NCBI GenBank assembly: GCA_002790655.1
Contig: PFVO01000007.1
Coordinates: 1 to 38,727, forward strand
DNA from: Candidatus Moranbacteria bacterium CG_4_9_14_3_um_filter_44_28
GTDB lineage: Bacteria; Patescibacteriota; Minisyncoccia; Moranbacterales; UBA11712
Direction of reading: 5' to 3'
Length of the DNA: 38,727 nucleotides
Shown here: in pieces, positions 1 to 6,973 of the stretch
Layout: the number at the start of each line of letters is the position of its first letter
Numbering within the stretch: position 1 is the stretch's first letter
Translations under genes and position numbers: made by a program
Notes under the pieces: generated by a model
Database searches by the model: none
The model's input: only the letters and a program-made list of their open reading frames with translations
Told to the model about the DNA's origin: nothing

Positions 1-178
1 CCCCGAGCACGGAGGCTCGGGGAATATCTTTTAAGATTCAATATAGGAAAAGTATCGAGAAGAAAAAAAGCGGGTGAAATCCTAGACATCGAATGTCTAC
101 GATGCCCACAACAAAAAAACAATCTCAACCTTGCGTCTAGGCTGTTTTTCTTCTGTAGGTGTCGGACACCTATAAGCT
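1..178. other. Gene-free stretch with three hairpins
   Basis: No gene seen. It holds three inverted repeats: a GC-rich one at 1-22 (CCCCGAGC with GCTCGGGG), followed by AATATCTTTT, which could be the end of a plus-strand terminator of an upstream gene; a 7-bp one at 83-99 (TAGACAT, loop CGA, ATGTCTA); and an 8-bp one at 156-172 (TAGGTGTC with GACACCTA) that lies just after the htrA stop codon on the minus strand. None is followed by a clean minus-strand U-tract. Confidence 0.4.
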
Positions 179-1441
179 TTATTTCCGCTCCTCCAGCTTC
201 ACCGGCACAGTTTTTTCTTCGCCTTTATGCCAGATTTTGAGGGAAATCGTGTCGCCGATGTTGAATTTAGCAATCAAGTCGCCCAATTGGTGGTTTTCAT
301 CAATTTTCTGTCCGTTCAGCTCAAGAATAATATCATTTTCCACGACCCCCGCCTTGTCCGCCGGGCTTCCCGGAACAACCGCTAAATCGGTCATTTTCTC
401 GCCGCGAAGAACCAGCGCGCCGTAATCAAACGGCAAATTATTTTGTTTCTGCAAATCTTTTGTCACCGGAATATAGCGCACGCCGATGTACGGCTGAACG
501 ATCTTGCCTTTTGATTTCACGCTTTCAATGTCTTTTTTCACAAGATTTATCGGCAAGGCAAATCCAATATTTTCCGCGCCCTGCGCCATCGCCACGTTCA
601 CGCCGATCACCTGCCCGTTGATGTTCAGCAGCGGTCCGCCGGAATTTCCCGGATTAATAGCCGCGTCGGTTTGAATCACTTCGCTCAAAGTTTCCGCTTG
701 GCCAAACCCATCGCCGGCCGTCACGTTTCTCTTGAGGCCGGAAATAATCCCCTTGCTGACCGTATTCCGGAACTCGCCGAGCGAATTCCCAATCGCGATA
801 ACCGTCTGGCCAATTTTGAGATTTGCTGAATCGCCGAGATCAAGCACAGGCAAACCGCTGGCGCTTATTTTGAGAATCGCGACGTCATTAGTCGGATCAA
901 TCGCCATCACTTGAGCATCGTATTTCTTTCCATCGTTTGTCATCACCGTATAGCTGGCTTCCTGATCAGAAACAACGTGTCTGTTTGTCGCGATCAAACC
1001 GTCCGCAGAAACTATAAAACCTGATCCCCCGCCGATTTCCTGTTTTTCTGTTCCTCTCTGATTATTTTGATTGCCGCTGCCGGAACCGAAAGGATTAAAA
1101 AAAGGATCAAAATCAAAAGGATTCTCAAAAAAATTCTGAATTTTGGGAACATCTTTGGAAATAATGATGCTCACCACCGCAGGAGACGCCTTTTCTACCG
1201 CTTTCACGATCGCCGATTCTTCATCGGGAACACTAACTGTTTGACTGGAGCTGCCGATATTACTGCTTTGCCTGGTCTTTCTTTCAAAAAATTTCGGCCA
1301 GAATTTCCCCTGCCCGAGATTTCCCGCCATAAAACCGAAAAGAGCGCCGAAAAAAGAGGAAAGAATAAATGAGATAATAACAACCGCGACCAGAAATTTT
1401 TTGTATGTTTTTATAATTTCTTTATTTTCTGAATTTAGCAT
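179..1441 (-). CDS. htrA: HtrA/DegP-type serine protease with PDZ domain
   Basis: Membrane-anchored envelope protease of the S1C trypsin family that degrades or refolds misfolded exported proteins. A single N-terminal membrane segment spans residues about 16-40. After a low-complexity Asn/Gly/Phe linker (105-135) comes the protease fold with the catalytic triad visible as His155 (TNRHVV), Asp186 (TNDVAIL) and Ser267 (GNSGGPLL). One PDZ domain follows at about 325-415. The length of 420 aa is normal for the single-PDZ form. It stands alone at the end of a minus-strand series, separated from the ferredoxin gene by an interspersed repeat. The ATG at 1441 has no clear Shine-Dalgarno sequence. The family call is secure; DegP, DegQ and DegS cannot be told apart here. 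Confidence 0.95.
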   Translation of the reverse strand: MLNSENKEIIKTYKKFLVAVVIISFILSSFFGALFGFMAGNLGQGKFWPKFFERKTRQSSNIGSSSQTVSVPDEESAIVKAVEKASPAVVSIIISKDVPKIQNFFENPFDFDPFFNPFGSGSGNQNNQRGTEKQEIGGGSGFIVSADGLIATNRHVVSDQEASYTVMTNDGKKYDAQVMAIDPTNDVAILKISASGLPVLDLGDSANLKIGQTVIAIGNSLGEFRNTVSKGIISGLKRNVTAGDGFGQAETLSEVIQTDAAINPGNSGGPLLNINGQVIGVNVAMAQGAENIGFALPINLVKKDIESVKSKGKIVQPYIGVRYIPVTKDLQKQNNLPFDYGALVLRGEKMTDLAVVPGSPADKAGVVENDIILELNGQKIDENHQLGDLIAKFNIGDTISLKIWHKGEEKTVPVKLEERK

Positions 1442-1452
1442 AAAAACAAAAT

Positions 1453-1556
1453 TGTCATTCCGACCGAGCGCAGCGAGTGGAGGAATCTTCGTGCATTTGC
1501 AAATGGGCAGTTATTAAGTTGCGCACGCAGATCCCTCGACTTCGCTCGGGATGACA
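1453..1556. repeat. Interspersed palindromic repeat, family R, copy 1
   Basis: Imperfect palindrome with ends TGTCATTCCGACCGAGCG and CGCTCGGGATGACA, and a middle containing GCAAATGGGCAG. Related copies lie at 8050-8150, 8473-8610, 11980-12094, 22604-22741 and 37142-37245. All are intergenic. It looks like a non-coding MITE-like family; no transposase is seen. Confidence 0.85.
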
Positions 1557-1584
1557 AAAATAATATATTTATAACTTAACCAGT

Positions 1585-1767
1585 TTAACTTTCCAACGAT
1601 ATCGCGTTTACCGGACAGCTCGACACCACTTCATCGCAATTGCAATCCTTGCAAGATTCTGCGATCACATGTGATTTTCCGTTTTCCACTTTAAATACTT
1701 TGGGGCAAAGCGCTTCGCAAGTCCCGCAGCCGATGCAAAGTTCTTGGTTTACTTTGGGTTTTGGCAT
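1585..1767 (-). CDS. Small 4Fe-4S ferredoxin
   Basis: A 60-aa ferredoxin, probably a one-electron carrier for the oxidoreductase encoded just upstream. It has one classical cluster-binding motif, CIGCGTCEALCP near residues 11-22, and a later group CKDCNCDEVVSSCP around 40-53 that supplies the distal cysteine and some extra ones. This pattern fits a single [4Fe-4S] ferredoxin of the Fer4 type, possibly with a second degenerate site. It lies downstream of porB in the same direction, with an AT-rich repeat between them, so it plausibly belongs to the same transcript. The start ATG has no strong Shine-Dalgarno sequence. The product is clear; its partner is inferred from position. Confidence 0.9.
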   Translation of the reverse strand: MPKPKVNQELCIGCGTCEALCPKVFKVENGKSHVIAESCKDCNCDEVVSSCPVNAISLES

Positions 1768-1816
1768 AGATTTCGTCTAATTATTACGATAATATTGATA
1801 ATTTTATTTCGATATT

Positions 1817-1905
1817 CTCTACGAACTACGGAACAATTACGAAAATACGAAAAGCTAAAAGTAAAATATTCGTATATTCGTATGAGATTCGTAATTCGTA
1901 AAGAA
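1817..1905. repeat. AT-rich palindromic repeat, family M, copy 1
   Basis: Inverted-repeat element with ends of the type TCTYTACGAATTACGAA. It starts about 10 nt after the porB stop codon (minus strand). Other copies follow the stops of porG, the 131-aa membrane gene and dnaJ, and one overlaps the end of hrcA. Confidence 0.8.
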
Positions 1906-1914
1906 ATTTCCGTG

Positions 1915-2826
1915 CTATACATCTACTAATTTTACCAACTTTCCCCAATTCTCATCAATCTCTTTTTGCATTTCGTCAATTATTTTTTCCCCTCCCGACT
2001 TAAAGAGGTGTTTGAATCTCCCCTGCGTTTTGAGAAATTCCTCAAGCGGTTTTGGATTCTCGGTCGCCCAGTTTATCTTGTATTTTCCGTCAAAATATTC
2101 CCAAAGGGGCCAGAAATTCGTTTCCGTTGCCAATCTGCCAATATTCACATACTGCGAAGTGGGGAATTTCCAGAGATTCGTGCAGGGCTGAAGTACGAGC
2201 AAAAATCGCGGTCCTTCGATCTCGAAAGCTTTTTTAGCTTTCATTTTCAAATCATCAAGATAAGCAGCATTGGCTTGCGCGGCGTACTTTAAGTGATGAG
2301 CGATTACGATTGACATCAGATCTTTTCTTTTTTCTTTTTTCCCGAAGCTCATTTTTCCGGCCGGCGTTGTTTCCGTATCCGCTCCATAGGGAGTTGCTCC
2401 ACTCCGTTGTCCGCCCGTGTTCATATAGGCTTCATTGTCGTAACAGACATAAATAAAATCATGTCCTCGTTCCAAAGCGCCGGATAAACTTTGCAGGCCA
2501 ATGTCATAAGTTCCCCCGTCTCCGGCAAATACTACAACCTGAATTCTTTTTTCTTTGGAAATTTTGCCGCGCTTGCGGAGCGTCTTGATCGCTCCGTCAA
2601 TCCCCGCCGCTGTCGCTCCTCCGTTTTCAAACGCGCTGTGGATATAGGGAACTTTCCATGAGGTATAAGGATAAAGCGTCGAAGTAACTTCAAAACACCC
2701 GGTTACATTCACCACCACGACCGGATCCGCCGTCGCGTCAAGAACCGTCCTCACAATCGCCGGAATCCCGCATCCGGCGCAGGTAGAATGACCAGGGGCA
2801 AATTTTTGAGCTAGATTTTTATTCAT
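1915..2826 (-). CDS. porB: 2-oxoacid:ferredoxin oxidoreductase, beta subunit
   Basis: Thiamine-diphosphate-binding subunit of a pyruvate (2-oxoacid):ferredoxin oxidoreductase, which makes acyl-CoA, CO2 and reduced ferredoxin. The N-terminus carries the CAGCGIP motif (about residues 17-23), which ligates Fe-S in this family. The TPP/Mg motif is GDGGTYDIG near 102-110, followed by DNEAYMNTGGQRSGATPYG, the conserved stretch of the PorB branch. At 303 aa it is a normal length. Its start lies directly after the porA stop with no gap, indicating translational coupling. Pyruvate is the likely substrate because this sequence type is that of PorB, but 2-oxoacid specificity cannot be proved by reading. 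Confidence 0.93.
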   Translation of the reverse strand: MNKNLAQKFAPGHSTCAGCGIPAIVRTVLDATADPVVVVNVTGCFEVTSTLYPYTSWKVPYIHSAFENGGATAAGIDGAIKTLRKRGKISKEKRIQVVVFAGDGGTYDIGLQSLSGALERGHDFIYVCYDNEAYMNTGGQRSGATPYGADTETTPAGKMSFGKKEKRKDLMSIVIAHHLKYAAQANAAYLDDLKMKAKKAFEIEGPRFLLVLQPCTNLWKFPTSQYVNIGRLATETNFWPLWEYFDGKYKINWATENPKPLEEFLKTQGRFKHLFKSGGEKIIDEMQKEIDENWGKLVKLVDV

Positions 2827-3996
2827 CTATTTTAATCCGATATATTTTATTTCTCTCCCTTTTTGATCATCCTCAAAAACTTTTTTGATATCGTCTTTGA
2901 AAATTTCCCGACCGCCCAAGCCATAGATGTAAGATTGAATTGAAAATTGAGAATTGAGAATTGAGAATAAACTATTTTTTATCTCACTATACAATGGCGG
3001 AATGCTACCAAGCGAAACAGTTCTATCAAAAACAGCTATTTTTTTTACGTTCTTAAGCGCTTCGGTGATTTGCTCGTAGGGAAATGGACGAAAAAGTTTT
3101 ATTTTCAATAATCCCACCTTTTCTCTTTGTTCCCGGAGCTCATCTACCGCCACTTTGGCCGTTCCGGCAGTTGAACCGGCAACCACAATCGCTTTTTCCG
3201 CATCATCCAGTTGATAACTTTCAAGGACATCATAATTTCTCCCGGAAATTTTCTCGTATTCTCCAAATATTTCCCCAATTTCCCCTATCACCCCATCCGT
3301 CGCCTCAATCTGCGCCCGCTTGAATTCAAAATAGAAATTGGGAAGCGCCACCGGCCCGAAAGTTTTCGGATCTTCGAAGTCTAATAAATAATTTTTCGGA
3401 TTATATTCGCCGATAAATTTTTTCACGACTGAATTTTCCAAAATTTCCAAATTTTCAACCGAATGAGAAGTTGTAAATCCGTCCATAATCACCATCGCGG
3501 GAAGCCTCACTTTTTCCGCGAGCCGAAGAGCGATGAAAGTGTTGTCATAAACTTCCTGCACGTTCTCGCAAAAAATCTGGATCCAGCCTGAATCTCTCAC
3601 AAACATCACATCCTGATGGTCGCCGTGAATATTGATCGGCGCCGAAAGCGCCCGGGTGCTCACCAGCATCAGAATCGGAAGCCGCATACCCGCGGCAATC
3701 GGCAAAACCTCGCTCATGAGCATTATCCCTTGAGAGCTGGAGGCCGTCATCGCCCGCGTGCCCGCCGCCTGCGCCCCCACGGCCGCGCTCATCGCGCTGT
3801 GTTCCGATTCAACATCAATAATTTCCGTATCGGCTTCACCATCAGCCACCATTTTAGCAAAAGTTTCGATAATCGGCGTTTGGGGCGTGATCGGGTAAAC
3901 CGGCATCACGTCGGGGTTGATTTGCCGAAGAGCTTCCGCGGCAGCGGCTCCGCCGGTGAGAGCTTTTTTATTTGTCTTATCTGTCTGATAGGTCAT
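2827..3996 (-). CDS. porA: 2-oxoacid:ferredoxin oxidoreductase, alpha subunit
   Basis: Catalytic alpha subunit of the 2-oxoacid:ferredoxin oxidoreductase. Domain I (about residues 12-240) starts with the family signature TGGAAAAEALRQINPDVMPVYPITPQTPI and contains EHSAMSAAVGAQAAGTRAMTASSSQG, which contacts the cofactor and CoA side. Domain II follows (about 262-370). The gene is directly adjacent to porD upstream (1 nt between) and porB downstream (0 nt), giving the order G-D-A-B of archaeal-type four-subunit enzymes. A small Asn/Ser-rich stretch near residues 335-350 (SLFSILNSQFSIQS) looks like a local insertion, encoded by an imperfect direct repeat of a GAGAATTGA type. Function is secure at family level. 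Confidence 0.94.
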   Translation of the reverse strand: MTYQTDKTNKKALTGGAAAAEALRQINPDVMPVYPITPQTPIIETFAKMVADGEADTEIIDVESEHSAMSAAVGAQAAGTRAMTASSSQGIMLMSEVLPIAAGMRLPILMLVSTRALSAPINIHGDHQDVMFVRDSGWIQIFCENVQEVYDNTFIALRLAEKVRLPAMVIMDGFTTSHSVENLEILENSVVKKFIGEYNPKNYLLDFEDPKTFGPVALPNFYFEFKRAQIEATDGVIGEIGEIFGEYEKISGRNYDVLESYQLDDAEKAIVVAGSTAGTAKVAVDELREQREKVGLLKIKLFRPFPYEQITEALKNVKKIAVFDRTVSLGSIPPLYSEIKNSLFSILNSQFSIQSYIYGLGGREIFKDDIKKVFEDDQKGREIKYIGLK

Positions 3997-3997
3997 A

Positions 3998-4261
3998 TTA
4001 GTTTTTCCCCATTTTTATCGCTTTTTGCGGACAAACAGTCGCGCAAACGCCGCAACCTTTGCAAATATCATAATCAATGTCGGCTTTTCTTTCCGAATCA
4101 AAATCAATCGCCGCTTCTGGACAAAACAAAAAACACGTCCCGCAGCCGATGCAGGTTTTCTTGTCCACCGCCGGTTTCATATACCGCCAATTGCCGGTTT
4201 TGGGAGACTTTTTTATGTCGTGTTTGATGATGGCGCCTTCTTCGATTTCTTGCCAATTCAT
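3998..4261 (-). CDS. porD: 2-oxoacid:ferredoxin oxidoreductase, delta subunit (2x4Fe-4S)
   Basis: An 87-aa polyferredoxin subunit that carries electrons from the PorAB catalytic core to external ferredoxin. Two complete CxxCxxCxxxCP motifs are visible: CIGCGTCFLFCP (about residues 37-48) and CKGCGVCATVCP (about 67-78), enough for two [4Fe-4S] clusters. The N-terminal 30 residues (GAIIKHDIKKSPKTGNWRYMKPAVD) match the short leader typical of PorD. It lies between porG and porA on the minus strand, one base from porA. Confidence 0.93.
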   Translation of the reverse strand: MNWQEIEEGAIIKHDIKKSPKTGNWRYMKPAVDKKTCIGCGTCFLFCPEAAIDFDSERKADIDYDICKGCGVCATVCPQKAIKMGKN

Positions 4262-4263
4262 AA

Positions 4264-4355
4264 TTTTACGAATTACGAATACGCTTCGCTTTACGAATAT
4301 ACCAATTACGAATTTGCTGTATTCGTATATTCGTACAGATTCGTAATTCGTAAAG
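4264..4355. repeat. AT-rich palindromic repeat, family M, copy 2
   Basis: Inverted repeat rich in TTACGAATTACGAAT between porG and porD. It begins 1-2 nt after the porG stop codon on the minus strand. The element interrupts an operon that is otherwise tightly packed. Confidence 0.8.
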
Positions 4356-4356
4356 A

Positions 4357-4926
4357 CTACAAACTATCATAAGCTTTCTCAATCGCCTGCACATTTTTTT
4401 CCGTTTTTTCGGCGCCGATTTTTCCCGTATATTTTTCCCGAAAAACATCAACCACGTTTTCAAGTTTCACGATTTCTGTCACTTTCACCAGCTTTCCCAA
4501 AACGGCCGTATTCGGCCGCGGCTCGCCGATTATTTCAAGCGACAATCCGGTCGCGTCAATAGGATAAATATTCCCGATATAACCAGTTTTTTGCTTGACC
4601 GTTTCGCGGTCCGAGGTCGTGTTCACAATCATTGATTCATTTTCATCGAGATTTTTCGTCGCGTCAACAATGCCGAGCAGGGTTTCATCCAAAATAACCA
4701 CTACGTCCGGATCCACCACCGGCTCGTGAGTCTTGATCGGCTCATCGGAAATTCGAACATATGTGCGAATTGGCGCCCCCGTCCGCTCTGGCCCAAAATC
4801 CGGAAAAGCCTGTACGAATTTTTGCTCGTGAAGAGCCGCCTGCGCCAAAATTTCCGCCGCCGTTTTCGCCCCCTGCCCTCCGCGGGCATGAAAAATTATT
4901 TCGAAGATTTTCTTGTCGAGTTTCAC
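4357..4926 (-). CDS. porG: 2-oxoacid:ferredoxin oxidoreductase, gamma subunit
   Basis: Gamma subunit of the oxidoreductase, first gene of the operon. The family signature FHARGGQGAKTAAEILAQAA is near the N-terminus, followed by FPDFGPERTGAPIRTYVRIS. The reading frame stays open further upstream to 5028, but that extension is encoded by a terminator hairpin and promoter, so it is not protein. The GTG at 4924-4926 (V-K-L-D-K-K-I-F-E-I) starts exactly where the family homology starts and lies 6 nt after a TATAAT box, so the mRNA is probably leaderless. This gives 189 aa, the usual length. Confidence 0.9.
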   Translation of the reverse strand: MKLDKKIFEIIFHARGGQGAKTAAEILAQAALHEQKFVQAFPDFGPERTGAPIRTYVRISDEPIKTHEPVVDPDVVVILDETLLGIVDATKNLDENESMIVNTTSDRETVKQKTGYIGNIYPIDATGLSLEIIGEPRPNTAVLGKLVKVTEIVKLENVVDVFREKYTGKIGAEKTEKNVQAIEKAYDSL

Positions 4927-4932
4927 GAAACA

Positions 4933-4941
4933 ATTATACCA
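4933..4941 (-). promoter_or_regulatory. Extended -10 promoter of porG, leaderless
   Basis: TGG followed by TATAAT at 4938-4933 on the minus strand, with 6 nt between the hexamer and the GTG start. Transcription would begin at the start codon. The possible -35 (TTTCTT) is weak, in line with an extended -10 type. Confidence 0.75.
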
Positions 4942-4944
4942 CAA

Positions 4945-4980
4945 AGAAATCCAAAAAGAAATCGGGCCGCAAAGCCCGAT
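4945..4980 (-). terminator. Rho-independent terminator after the dsbA-like gene
   Basis: Minus-strand hairpin ATCGGGC, loop TTTGCG, GCCCGAT (4980-4961) followed by TTCTTTTT. It lies between the dsbA-like gene and the porG promoter and separates the two units. Confidence 0.8.
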
Positions 4981-5005
4981 TTCCAAATAAAATACTAGAT
5001 ATTTA

Positions 5006-5042
5006 ATATCCCCCTCGCGGGGGACCACCCGCTAGGGTGGCT
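5006..5042. repeat. Double-hairpin repeat, copy 1
   Basis: Two adjacent hairpins, CCCCC TCGC GGGGG and CCACCC GCTA GGGTGG. A 37-nt copy differing at one base is found at 8677-8713. Here it begins within the stop codon of the dsbA-like gene (minus strand). Confidence 0.85.
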
Positions 5043-6123
5043 ACTTCCCCAATTCCTCATCCAAAGTCTTCTTTAGTTCCTCATAGCTCACTACTCCCCC
5101 GAAAAACTGGTCGTTCACAAAAAAGGCGGGAGTGCCGGAAATTCCGAAATCCTGCGCCATTTTCTGGTCAGCTTCGATCCTGTCTTTCGGCTTGTTTTCA
5201 TCGACACACTGATTGAACTTGGCCGCATTGAGTCCGAGAGTTGCGGCATAAGTCTTGAATTTCGCTGTTCCTTCCGTATTCTGCCAGTCGCTTTGCGTGG
5301 CATAAAGTTTGTCCGCCATCTCCCAAAATTTCCCCTGCTCTCCGGCGCAATCAGCCGCGACTGCCGCGTTCATCGCTTGCTTGTGAAAATCAAGCGGGAT
5401 ATGTTTATAGACAAACAAAACTCTGTCTTTGTACTCGCTCATCGCTTTTTTATAAGAATCGTAAAAAGTCTTGCAGTACGGACATTGAAAATCACTGAAG
5501 AGCACTACTTTCACTTTCGCCTCTTTCGCGCCAATTTGCGGGTCATCATCTTTCACTTCGGGAGTTTCCAAAAATTTTCCCGCTTTGATGCCAACCTGCT
5601 CCGTGTCCATAAGATAAGACGAATCTTTTTTGGAGAAAATTGCCTCTGCCTGGGCGTAAACATCCGTCTTGGTCACGTTTTCATCAAAGATGAAAGCGGG
5701 AAGGCTTTTGATTTTATATTTTTTAATAACTTCCTTCCCTTCATCCGAATCAGCCTCGACTTTTCTGGCAAGCATCGTTGGAATGACCCGCTTCATCCAC
5801 TTAAGCGGTTCGGTCGGATCGCAGGCCTCGCATTTGCTGTCAGTAAAAACCTGCACATTGACAACCGGCTCATTGAAGGAAACCCAGGTTTTCCCGTCAA
5901 AAGGAAAAACATCGACGCTTTTCAAGACGCGCGGGGAAACTCCCTGCTGGCCGAAAAATTGGGCTACGTCCACAAAAACGCTTCCGATCAGCAGACCTGA
6001 AAGCAAAATGACAATTGAGACATAGTTTTTCATTTTCTTCTTGCACAGCTCGCTACAGGCAGAATTATCTTTTTCTCTGCTTTCTCCCTCCCTTTGAATC
6101 ATTTCTTCTTTTTGTTCTTCCAT
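5041..6123 (-). CDS. Membrane-anchored DsbA-family protein with two thioredoxin-like regions
   Basis: Thiol-disulfide oxidoreductase acting outside the membrane. A charged cytoplasmic N-terminus with two Cys (C23, C27) is followed by a membrane segment at about 32-52. A first thioredoxin-like region (about 85-175) has VFTDSKCEACD with C98 and C101 and a LPAF stretch near 141-144 that fits the cis-Pro loop. The second region (about 195-355) is a classical DsbA/DSBA-like domain with FQCPYC (C214, C217) and GTPAFFVN as cis-Pro loop. At 360 aa it is longer than single-domain DsbA-like proteins because of the first region. The role, disulfide formation in exported proteins, is inferred from the family. 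Confidence 0.85.
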   Translation of the reverse strand: MEEQKEEMIQREGESREKDNSACSELCKKKMKNYVSIVILLSGLLIGSVFVDVAQFFGQQGVSPRVLKSVDVFPFDGKTWVSFNEPVVNVQVFTDSKCEACDPTEPLKWMKRVIPTMLARKVEADSDEGKEVIKKYKIKSLPAFIFDENVTKTDVYAQAEAIFSKKDSSYLMDTEQVGIKAGKFLETPEVKDDDPQIGAKEAKVKVVLFSDFQCPYCKTFYDSYKKAMSEYKDRVLFVYKHIPLDFHKQAMNAAVAADCAGEQGKFWEMADKLYATQSDWQNTEGTAKFKTYAATLGLNAAKFNQCVDENKPKDRIEADQKMAQDFGISGTPAFFVNDQFFGGVVSYEELKKTLDEELGK

Positions 6124-6147
6124 GGAAATATTCTTAATGATAAATTG

Positions 6148-6423
6148 CTACTGGCTTTCCGGCTGGCTGGCGCCACCGCCCTGATTATTTTCTTGCGTAT
6201 CCGCCGGCGCTTCCTGCGTGCTCTTTGTTTCCGGCTTCATCAAATCAAAATCCTGTTTCATATCGGCTGTCAGATAATCACCATACCCGATGGTAATTCT
6301 TTTTTTGGCCTCTGTTTTCACGGCTACTCCCACTAAAAAACCCAAAATGAAAATGAGAAGATAATTGATCATCTTTTCGTTAATCCTCATTTTTTTGCCG
6401 AATTCCGAAATTTTTTCTTTCAT
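6148..6423 (-). CDS. Small single-pass membrane protein of unknown function
   Basis: Not recognised. The 91-aa protein has a basic N-terminus, one membrane segment at about residues 19-36 (YLLIFILGFLVGVAVKT) and a Gln/Glu/Pro-rich hydrophilic tail (about 60-91). It lies 24 nt upstream of the dsbA-like gene in the same direction, so the two may be co-transcribed. The ATG at 6423 is 7 nt after a TGCTACTCT extended -10-like box, in line with other near-leaderless starts in the window. It may be an envelope accessory factor, but there is no direct evidence. Confidence 0.7.
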   Translation of the reverse strand: MKEKISEFGKKMRINEKMINYLLIFILGFLVGVAVKTEAKKRITIGYGDYLTADMKQDFDLMKPETKSTQEAPADTQENNQGGGASQPESQ

Positions 6424-6430
6424 ACTAGGC

Positions 6431-6439
6431 AGAGTAGCA
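6431..6439 (-). promoter_or_regulatory. Possible extended -10 box of the 91-aa membrane gene
   Basis: Minus-strand TGC then TACTCT, 7 nt before the ATG at 6423, with TTGCGC 17 nt further upstream. The -10 is weaker than the others of this type in the window. Confidence 0.4.
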
Positions 6440-6508
6440 AAAGAATCAATTCAGCGCAACATTGACAGAAACGCAAAAATGTGATTTTGGAATACTTAAT
6501 TTATATTG

Positions 6509-6970
6509 TCACTGAATTCCCGCCTGATCATTGATGTTGACATCATACCGGTCGCAAAACCCTTCCGGAACCTCCAAAACCAACCCCGCCGCGGAAGGCG
6601 AAGTGAAAACCCGGTCATCTTGCGGAGAAATATTTTTCTCGCAACCAATTACCCGACCCCTTTCGATCCAGATAATATCAATCGCAAACTGCATGCCCTT
6701 CATCCAAAATCTCTGAAAATCGTTTTTTGGCATCGCAAAAAGCATCCCGCGATTTTCCAAGAGTTCCCTTCTTCCCGCCAGCCCCTGCTCGATTTTTTCG
6801 GCTGTATCAACAACTTCCGCTTTGACAAAAGTGTTTTTGAAATAGACGCGGCGAATCGGATTCCAGTATTTGAGTGAATATAATTCACTGGAAATGTAGT
6901 TGAGAAGAATGGCAAGTATGACTACGCCGATAACAATGCTGAAAGTGATGATTTTTGATTTCGTTGACAT
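6509..6970 (-). CDS. DUF192 family exported protein
   Basis: DUF192 proteins are small, often exported proteins without an established biochemical role. A membrane or signal segment covers residues about 8-30. The domain shows the usual features: VKAEVVDTAEKIEQGLAGRRELLENRGMLF (about 50-80), then FWMKGMQFAIDIIWIERGRVIGCEKNISP (about 88-117) and VLEVPEGFCDRYDVNINDQ at the end. The length of 153 aa is normal with an anchor. The start ATG lies 3 nt after the stop of the upstream transferase gene with AGGGG before it, so translation is probably coupled. Confidence 0.88.
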   Translation of the reverse strand: MSTKSKIITFSIVIGVVILAILLNYISSELYSLKYWNPIRRVYFKNTFVKAEVVDTAEKIEQGLAGRRELLENRGMLFAMPKNDFQRFWMKGMQFAIDIIWIERGRVIGCEKNISPQDDRVFTSPSAAGLVLEVPEGFCDRYDVNINDQAGIQ

Positions 6971-6973
6971 AAT

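Noticed and set aside
4927-5028. N-terminal extension of PorG
   Set aside because: The stretch covers a terminator hairpin and promoter; homology starts at the GTG at 4926.
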